Assembly (NCBI GenBank): GCA_030522415.1 | Contig: CM060113.1 | Coordinates: 13,274,065-13,338,064 of the forward strand | Source of the DNA: Channallabes apus | Lineage: Eukaryota; Chordata; Actinopteri; Siluriformes; Clariidae | Direction of reading: 5' to 3' | DNA length: 64,000 nt | Part shown: positions 49,601 to 59,851 of the stretch, piece by piece | Numbering within the stretch: position 1 is the stretch's first letter | Layout of the letters: the number at the start of each line of letters is the position of its first letter | Program-made: the position numbers and the translations under genes | Notes under the pieces: generated by a model | What the model was told of the DNA's origin: nothing | The model's database searches: none | What the model saw: only the letters and a program-made list of their open reading frames with translations

Positions 49601-51526
49601 TCCCACAGCGGAGAGAAAGAATAATCGACCATACTCTCTGAGCAGAAGGGTGTCGTTACTCTTCCCCTGTCCAACTGAGATATGCTAGTCATGCACTAGC
49701 CATCATGTGCATCAGCGAAAGCAAAAGTGCATAGTTAGTGTTTTCCTCTAAGAGGATTCAGTTTCTCTGTGGTGCAGCATAAGAAATAGTTTGAAAAGCA
49801 GCACATGTTAGTCTTCATCCAGCTGGTAGCCTTTGCATGATACACGGGTGCTGGATAGTTTGTGGAAATTGGCAAAATGACAAAGTTGGGAGACAAACAG
49901 GATTTTTAAACAAATGAAAACACATGTTTCAATGTCCAAACCGCAATCATAACTAATTATTGCACACATGATGTGCATATAATATGACTTGTTATTAAAG
50001 CATCTCTTGCAACTAAATTCTCTCTCCTTTCCTCCTCCTAGGTCTAGTAGCTGGGTTTTCTATGACCCCCCCTACTCTCAACATCACCAAAGACCAGCTC
50101 GTGATTGACGCTAATGACACACTGACTATTACATGCAGGTAATTTCTAAAAATGACTTGAGGGAACTTTGCGCTCAGTATGTATTAGAAGTATCTAGGAT
50201 ATGCAGGTTTAGTTTTTTTTAAGTAAACAATAAGAAATCATGATGAGCATATAGCCCTGAGATTCTTTACACATATAGGGAATGTTACTTTTGGATGGGA
50301 ATGCAGGGGTAAGATTAAATCCATTTTCAGATAAGGCCAGCGGCAATGTATGATGTGTTGGGTGGGGGAGGCCGTGCAGCTTCATTAATCTCTGGTTCTT
50401 CTACAGCTGCCATAGTCAGGAATCTACTGAATAAATTGTTTTCCAGCAGTAGCATACATGCCTGGGAAGAGAAAATATGTATTTTGGCTGTTTACCAGCA
50501 TGAGAAGCATTAAGCATTTTATTTGGCTGCGGCTCAAGTTTAAATTATTAGTGTATTGTATAATCGTTTTAAGGAGGAAATCAAATGTTATCCTGTTTGG
50601 TTTTGAACCACGCAATGAAAGAATTGGTATATGGAGAGACGCTTTAAAATAGGGGCCACACAGTCTGGATTGACGTTAATTGGGAATTCTAACTCTGGGT
50701 GATAATATTTACTCGGAATTTATACTAGTCTTTTTTTTTTATTATTGGAAAACAAAAATATTACAGGAGATGTGGTGATATAGAGCAAAACTGCACTGGG
50801 ATGTTAAACTGTATGTTTAACGCCACGTCACAATCATTAATTACAATAGCTGCTGTTTACGGCTAACATGAGCTACAGAGATAACTAGCTTCTTACACAA
50901 GGCTGAATCCCAAATCACTTTCTAATCCCTGATCATGGACACTACTTGGTTTGTGGAACAAAGAATTTTAATTTACACTCTACATACATGCATATAACGT
51001 TATTTGGGATTCAATCCTAGAACCAGTGAAGAATTTAAAAGCACTTTTACTTGTTAGTGAAACTAACTGGGACGGTCGCTAACTGTCGGTCGCTAGCTCG
51101 GCTAGTTACGGTTAGTTAGTTCTGCCAGTCGTGGAAGGAAATGTCATGGCGGATCAAAAAATCTGGTTAAATAAACAAACATATTCTAATCTGTTGATAA
51201 TACATTATCAACAGATTAGAACAGCTTGTAGATTGTAGAGCTGTTGAGTAAAAATGATATTACAGTCGAGGTTGTGCTGTTGTCCAGAATATCATAACGG
51301 ACTGTGATAGCTTCTGCACTTGACTCCATGGGTGCATCACAGCCGTGCTGATTAGTGATGGGTCGTTCATGAACGTTTCACGAGTAGTCTCGGAGAGTCA
51401 TTCATTCATTCATCTTCTATACCGCTTTATCCTGTATTTAGGGTCACGGGGACCTGGAGCCTATCCCAGGAGACTCTGGGCATGAGGCAGGGTACACCCT
51501 GGACAGTGTGCCAATCCATCGCAGAA

Positions 51527-51557
<31 letters not shown>

Positions 51558-54500
51558 TCATTCACACAATGATCAATTTAGGAACACCAATTAGCCTAAC
51601 CTGCATATCTTTGGACTGTGGGAGGAAACTGGAGTACCTGGAGGAAACCCACCAAGCACGGGGAGAACATGCAAACTCCATGCACACAGAGACGGGAATC
51701 GAGCCTGGCTGGGAATCGAACCCGGACCCTGGAGGTGCAAGGCGACAGTGCTAACCACTGCACCACCGTGCCGCCATGTCTCGGAGAGTGATTCGTTCAT
51801 TTTCTACTGGGCGCGCATGCGCAAATCATCGCAATACCTTTGTAGGTTATGTACAGGAAACAGAAATGAACGATTCTTTCTCAATGACTCTTCTACTCCG
51901 AGTCGTTTGTTCTTTTGTCACGTGACTCCCATAGACGCTATGCAGTGCAGTACACAGGAAACAGAATTGAACGGTTCTCAACAAATCTTCAAGTCCCAAA
52001 TCATTCGCTCTTTTGTCACGTGACTCCCATAAGCGCTATGCAGTGCAGTAGATGCAGAACAAACGACTCAGACTAGAAGATATGAGAGGCGAGCTACTCA
52101 TAATGTTTATTATAATATGTCCTTAGCTGCATTGTAGTATTTTTCATTACTGGAACTATAGCGAAAATGTTTGTATGTAGACGTATTGGGCGTCTGTTTG
52201 TTGAAAATGCAACATTTTATTTGATTTCTGATCAAAAGAACGAAATGAACTAAATGACTTGTTTATTTTGATTTCAAGGAACCTAAAATGATTCAAACTT
52301 CCTATCACTAGTGCTGATATTCATCACACCAGCACTCCCGCTCATATAATATTGCTTAAATGTATTACAGATTTATGGAATGTGTATGTAAGTTGATTAT
52401 TAAATCTAATATGAACATATGGCAGTAAATCTGCAGGTCATTACACTTGCACATTCATAAGCTTTCCAGTTGCTAATGACCTTTTTGATACCTTGTCCAA
52501 GAGGACAGCACATTCTGGACTGGACCTGGCCAGAGCAGTCTCTCAGCAAAGAAGAGATTAGCGAGCGACATCAGCAGCGGTTACCCATCCGAGATAGGAG
52601 AGCACTGTTGGTGACCGAGTGCCTGGGAGAACCTGGGAAACCCTACTGCAAGACGCTGGTGTTGACCAAAAGCCAGAGCAATGACACAGGGTACTACCGT
52701 TGCTTCTACCAGGACATTAAAGCTGTTATTGATGGAGCCACGGCAGCCAGTTTATACGTCTTCGTTCGAGGTAACTAAAGACAATGTTTATTTTAAAATC
52801 TTTTACCGGCTGTGTGTAACATAATTTCATTTTCAAGCATTGTGCACTGTCAATGAAATTTGAACTTGGTTATGTTAGTTAAATTGGATTGTCCTTTGCC
52901 AATCAACACAGATTTTTTAAAATATCATATTTAATGGATTAGATGACAGTTGCATGTCCTTTCCAGTTGAAATTAGTTTCCACAGATTAAGTCACTGACG
53001 TCATTACTGATGCAAATGTACAACTATTTTTATGGCACCATCATAAAACAAGCATCATTAACAAGGCGAGTAAATGACACGTTCTGTTAATTTTTGAACC
53101 TTTAATGAGTCGATTTGCTGTGCTTGGCTAGCACATCTCATTATATATTTATCCTTTCTTTGAGAGGTGGACAAGGACATTCTAATGGGTTGCCCTTATT
53201 CAAACATTTAAAGGAAATGAAAACGTATTATAGCTTGAACATGTTTGCATTTCTTGGGGGGCTAAAAGTAAGAAAAGCAAAGATGTGGCTCAACCTCATG
53301 AAAAGACAACTATACAGGTATTTATCTAATTTGTTTCTGGCATTGCGTATTGTTTTTTCAGTTTTTGCGGGAAGAATGAAGTCCTATTTTTCTTTATATC
53401 CAAATTGTCCCTCGCTGCATGCTTGTGAAATGGACACATTTTTCTGGTTGCAAAATGAAAATAGTTTTGGCGGGGATTCCGCTTTATAAACGAAATAAAA
53501 CAAAGTTTCAATTGACAAGTACTTGGGACTAAGTGTTGTTTAGGGTTCAATCGTACTTACATGGGATTCGGTGTTTATTTTTTTTTAAAGCTGTCTATTT
53601 TCACCATATTCCCAGACAAAATGTTGCCGGGAATAGACACACAAAATACTTGAGTACAAGCCTTGGGACACACAGGGTTGGGTCTAATAGTGTCCTAATG
53701 ATTCTTAATGTTCTTTGTTTGGAGACAATTACGGTAATACCATTAGGAATGCCACTAGAGAGATTATAAATAATCATGTCTTACTGCAACAGTGTACATG
53801 CTTTGGGGCGGCTAATTTCATTTGTGGATTATGAGCAACCTGGGTGTTGTTTAGAACTCAGGTGACAGTGTAACAGGCAGGTATGGTGTTGGAACAAAGC
53901 ACCCTAGTCAAGAGATTCCTATACAGGTCGCCCACTAGGTCCTCTGCTTTTGTAGAATGCCCAGTTATTTCTTCTGACAAGGTGCTGAAACAGTTTCCCA
54001 AGATCTTAGCAGGCGGCTAATTAGAAGCAGCTGAAATCACAGCTATAAATTAGGCAGGAGCATGAAGTTGGTCGGAACGGGCAGCATGTGGATTTAGTTT
54101 GGTGCCGACCCCATGCTACACACTCATTCCGTGCCTTGTACACGCTGCCTCCATCGCTCATGATCACTGCCCGTGCTCCACCAGAATAGAGAGTCCTCAA
54201 GAAGACCCTTCTCCTCCTCACACTAATTTATTGTTTAGCACCATTACTCAAAGGACTTGTATATTTGCCCTTTTACGGCTGCGTTTGTGGACCTCCGACA
54301 GACAAGCACATAAACCGCCAGACAGAAGCTTTTGTTTTGTCTGAAAGACTAGAGCCATTTTACTCTGAACAAAATAAAAATGGTGGGGTTAGAAATAGCA
54401 GAGCCTTTCAGAGAGGCATATTGCACGGTATAATATTCAAATAGCACCACAGTGGGAAACAAAGCTGGGGGCAGTTTTCTGTACCCGACATATGGCCTCT

Positions 54501-57500
54501 GACTTAGAGAGAATCCCTGTATTAGCGGCTTTGCAAATGGCTATATAAAATCTTTTTGTAAGCCCCATTACTTTATATTTAATGACAATATGAGCCACAT
54601 CACTTTATAAAGAGATGTGAGAGGGCTGGCAGTGATAAGAATTTTAATGCTGTGGTTTTAGACTTGATGTGTTAACGACTAGTGGCAATGATTTTGAACA
54701 AAGAAAGCCTGATATGAATTTTATGTGGGCTTTGGGAGTACAGACGACTGGAGGCCCTTTGGGATGAAAGCTACACTGCCTGGCCAGAAATAAAAAGTCA
54801 CACAGTCTTAAGGTTTCATTCAATCACCTTTAGCTTTGATTACAGCACACAATGTGGTGGCCAGTTCATGTGTGAAAATGATTCCCCATGCTTCCAGAAC
54901 CACTCTTTCACAATGCGAGTCCTGGAATATCCCTGTGCCATCAGGGAAGAAAAACTCCACAGATGTGATAACCTGGTCATTGAACGAACATACATTCATG
55001 TCATCAGTTGACTTCATTCTATTGCCATATGCCGTTGCTGAGTCTAGACCTGACCAACTGAAGCAACCTTTGATAATAACACTGCGTCCAGAGACTTGTA
55101 CAGTGCGCACTATGTGCACCCTTTCATGTGCTTTGATTCTTACCCGCCTAAACTTCACTCTGAAATTGGGTAAATATGAACTTTTCAGGTCACATGACAT
55201 TTTATCATTGCTCCAAAGTCCAATCTTTATGCTCTCTAACAAAATCTAACTTTTTTCCTGATTAGTCTTATTAACAAGTGGTTTTCTTATGACCACATAG
55301 CTGTTTGGTCCCAATCCCGTGAGTTCCCATCTCATTGTGTGCGCATGGAGATGCTCTTACTTTGGCTACAGTGGTGTGAAAAACTATTTGCCCCCTTCCT
55401 GATTTCTTATTCTTTTGCATGTTTGTCACACTTAAATGTTTCTGCTCATCAAAAACCGTTAACTATTAGTCAAAGATAACATAATTGAACACAAAATGCA
55501 GTTTTTAAATGAAGGTTTATGTTATTAAGGGAGAAAAAACTCCAAATCTACATGGCCCTGTGTGAAAAAGTGATTGCCCCCCTTGTTAAAAAATAACTTA
55601 ACTGTGGTTTATCACACCTGAGTTAAATTTCTGTAGTCACCCCCAGGCCTGATTACTGCCACACCTGTTTCAATCAAGAAATCACTTAAATAGGAGCTAC
55701 CTGACACAGAGAAGTAGACCAAAAGCACCTCAAAAGCTAGACATCATGCCAAGATCCAAAGAAATTCAGGAACAAATGAGAACAAAAGTAATTGAGATCT
55801 ATCAGTCTGGTAAAGGTTATAAAGCCATTTCTAAAGCTCTGGGACTCCAGCGAACCACAGTGAGAGCCATTATCCACAAATGGCAAAAACATGGAACAGT
55901 GGTGAACCTTCCCAGGAGTGGCCGGCCGATCAAAATTACCCCAAGAGCGCAGAGACAACTCATCCGAGAGGCCACAAAAGACCCCAGGACAACATCTAAA
56001 GAACTGCAGGCCTCACTTGCCTCAATTAAGGTCAGTGTTCACGACTCCACCATAAGAAAGAGACTGGGCAAAAACGGCCTGCATGGCAGATTTCCAAGGC
56101 GCAAACCAGTTTTAAGCAAAAAGAACATTAAGGCTCGTCTCAATTTTGCTAAAAAAACATCTCAATGATTGCCAAGACTTTTGGGAAAATACCTTTTTGG
56201 AAGGTGCGTGTCCCGTTACATCTGGCGTAAAAGTAACACAGCATTTCAGAAAAAGAACATCATACCAACAGTAAAATATGGTGGTGGTAGTGTGATGGTC
56301 TGGGGTTGTTTTGCTGCTTCAGGACCTGGAAGGCTTGCTGTGATAGATGGAACCATGAATTCTACTGTCTACCAAAAAAATCCTGAAGGAGAATGTCCGG
56401 CCATCTGTTCGTCAACTCAAGCTGAAGCGATCTTGGGTGCTGCAGCAGGACAATGACCCAAAACACACCAGCAAATCCACCTCTGAATGGCTGAAGAAAA
56501 ACAAAATGAAGACTTTGGAGTGGCCTAGTCAAAGTCCTGACCTGAATCCTATTGAGATGTTGTGGCATGACCTTAAAAAGGCGGTTCATGCTAGAAAACC
56601 CTCAAATAAAGCTGAATTACAAGAATTCTGCAAAGATGAGTGGGCCAAAATTCCTCCAGAGCGCTGTAAAAGACTCGTTGCAAGTTATCGCAAACGCTTG
56701 ATTGCAGTTATTGCTGCTAAGTGTGGCCCAACCAGTTATTAGGTTCAGGGGGCAATTACTTTTTTACACAGGGCGATGTAGGTTTGGATTTTTTTTCTCC
56801 CTAAATAATAAAACCCCTCATTTAAAAACTGCATTTTGTGTTTACTTGTGTTATCTTTGACTAATAGTTAAATGTTTTTGATGAGCAGAATCATTTTGTG
56901 TGACAAACATGCCAAAGAATAAGAAATCAGGAGGGGGGCAAATAGTTTTTCACACCACTGTATGTTTTTTTTTTACCATGCAACTTTAATCAAGTATTTT
57001 CCATTCATGATTTTTTTTCTGACTACATACATTTCGTTGACGGGCTGAAATTGACGGGACAGCACTATCCTTCCAGGTGTAGCTGAGTAGTGATGACCCT
57101 CCTGAAATTATGACTTTTTAAATCATGTCTTAATCATAATCATGACTTCTTTCATTCTTTTATGACTTCCAGATCACATACTGGCTGGTAGTTGTTTCAA
57201 CAAAATTTTAAATCTTGATTTCTTTCCCCCAACAGATCCAGAACAGCCATTTATCCCAAAAAATGAAAACTTTGCAACCATCTTTATAAGAGCATCAGAC
57301 ACACGCTTTGAAGTACCATGTCTGGTTTCAGATCCTGAACTAAATGTCAAACTCTTCTTGGTAGGTATCCCACCGTGCCGCACAGATTAGTAGTGAGTGC
57401 CATTAATGGCGCATGTGTATTGGACATGGCTGTCAGATAAGGCTTTGAGTGGTGATGTTACAAAAAGGCACATTGTAGTCAATAATCTGTAATTTGCACC

Positions 57501-58378
57501 ACATATTTTATTCACTGTTCATACACACGTAAAGGTTAAAGTGGAGTGTATATGCAGACTTTTCTAGTTTGAGTCCCATAATGAAATGAAGGATGGTTTG
57601 TCAAATCAAACCTGAAAACCAAAGCTTAAAGTGACAAAGAAAATATACATTCAGTAGAGCTGTCATTAATGTGTCATAAGTTTTCAATCAGTTGAAATCA
57701 GTGTCTCAGAGGTTTGCACCGCTGACTCTAACCTCCAGGGTCTGGGTTTCAGAGTTTTTGTATTCTTCCTTTGCTTTGTGCTCATTTCCTCATTTCCTGG
57801 TTTCCCCTCACAGTCCAAAGACATGCATTATAGGCTGATGGACATTTTTTAAATTGCCACAATATGTTTGATTAGGTGTGTGAGTGTGTTGTGGCCTCTG
57901 CCCTGTGATGGGTTAGCACTCCATCCAGAGTGTCCCCTGCCTTGTACAATGAGTTCCCAGGTCTGCTGGTGACCCTAAACAGGATACACAGAATAAATGA
58001 GTGAAATCATAAACTACATTACATAAGTCAAGTCATTCCCATCAATATTAATGATGATACTATAAGTGGAAATATATAAGTACATGCTATGGAACCTCGG
58101 ATTACGAGCATAATTCGTTCCGGAAGCGGGCTCATATTCCAAACCAAATAAAATTTTCCCATAGCAAATAATGGAAACTCAAATTATTCATTCTACAGGC
58201 CAAAAAAATTAATATATAAAGATAATTAAGACAAAATATAAAGTAAAAATAAAACAAATTAACCTGCACTTTACCTTAAAAAAAAACGTAAAAATAAATC
58301 CTTTAAAAAATATATATATATAAAAGATAAGTGTTTCCGTTTGTGCACGCAGGCGCTGTGTGTGTGTAAAATGTGTGT

Positions 58379-58416
<38 letters not shown>

Positions 58417-58798
58417 TAACGGAGAGACCGTTTTTAAAACCGTTTAAAAATTAGCAAGGAACATTGCTAGTCACACTCGCGTGAGCGCATACTTACAGAA
58501 TCACTGCTGTAAAGTAAAAAAAAAAAAAAAAAAAAATTTACCAGCTCCTCACCTTTGAAAACAATCTCGACAGAGAAGAGTTGCTGTGTGTTTGTTTGGG
58601 ACCCTTCTCTCAGGTTCCCAAACAAACACACACACTCTCTGCCTTACACAGACACACACACGTACACAAACACACACTCAAAAACTCTGCAAGTACTAAG
58701 ACCCAGCAGCGGAGACGATAGGTCTCGGCTTTACAGCCCCCCTCCTCTCAGGTTCCCTTGCTAATTTTTAAACGGTTTTAAAAACGGTCTCTCCGTTA

Positions 58799-58856
<58 letters not shown>

Positions 58857-59750
58857 ACCCACATTACACACACACACACACACACACAGCGCGTGTGTGT
58901 TTATTCACCTACAATTCCGCAGCGCAAGAGAGAGAAAAAACAATGGCTCAGTTGTGATGACGTGACGCTCGGCGTCAGAACAAAAAGCGCATGCGTGATA
59001 CATGATACTCGGTAATGCTCGGTAAAGGTAATGCTCGTAAACTAAGACAACGCTCGTTTTTCAAGTCAAAATTTATTAAAAATCTTTGCTCGTCTAATGG
59101 AACATTCTTAAACTGCGTTACTTGTAATCCGAGGTTCCACTGTATGTACAAATTCTGTCATCATGTCTGTTTTATGATAGCTTATCAAATTTTTGAGCCT
59201 TTAGATGTTTTGTAAATACATGAAACAGTTAAAAATGTGTGGGGTCTCGTCTTTGCTGAATATGTTACTAATTATTGCTTGTGTCTCTTTCTTTTCAACT
59301 CTTCTAAGGGGAATTTGTCATGTTAGTGCTTAAAATAATTATACCTTTATGGTGATTCTTTAAGCCAAATGCATCTTTAACACAACAAACATATAAGCCA
59401 GCCATTAAGTTAACAACCCATGTCTGGTTCCTATGTGCTTAAAGATTGACACAGACCATAAATAATTCTCAAACTTTATATTACATGTGTAAGAATGTAT
59501 GTTAAAATGAAGAGAAAAAATTAAGTACATCCACTATAACAAATACAATGTGTTGTATAAACATTGAAATAATTGAACACAGACTAGCCTGATCTTTTGT
59601 ATACGCCCATCTTTGGTCAGATGCTAATGAATATTAATGATTATGCAAATACCAATATGTGAAACAAACAGGATGTCTGGAAAACCAAACAAGTGAAGAT
59701 TTTTCTTGGCAGATTCCCTATATATATAGGGAATCTGCCAAGAAAAATCT

Positions 59751-59783
<33 letters not shown>

Positions 59784-59811
59784 ATATAATATATATATAT
59801 AATCTATATAA

Positions 59812-59851
<40 letters not shown>

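Larger units (their letters stand above)
58087..59144. mobile_element. Large foldback DNA element with nested inverted repeats
   Basis: The ends ggaacctcggattacgag (58091) and the complement of a near-identical sequence (59118-59138) form terminal repeats, next to TA at the right. Inside, perfect arms of about 50 bp at 58409-58460 and 58756-58807 (taacggagagaccg and inverse) continue into CA and GT arrays. A further inner pair, gtgtttgtttggga and inverse, lies at 58587-58600 and 58617-58634. No transposase is encoded. I recognise the ends as a common vertebrate DNA transposon end, possibly Tc1/mariner or pogo-like. Confidence 0.75.

Noticed and set aside
53115..53489. 124-codon open frame in flt4 intron 3
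   Set aside because: No recognisable domain, no splice context, and composition like the surrounding intron.
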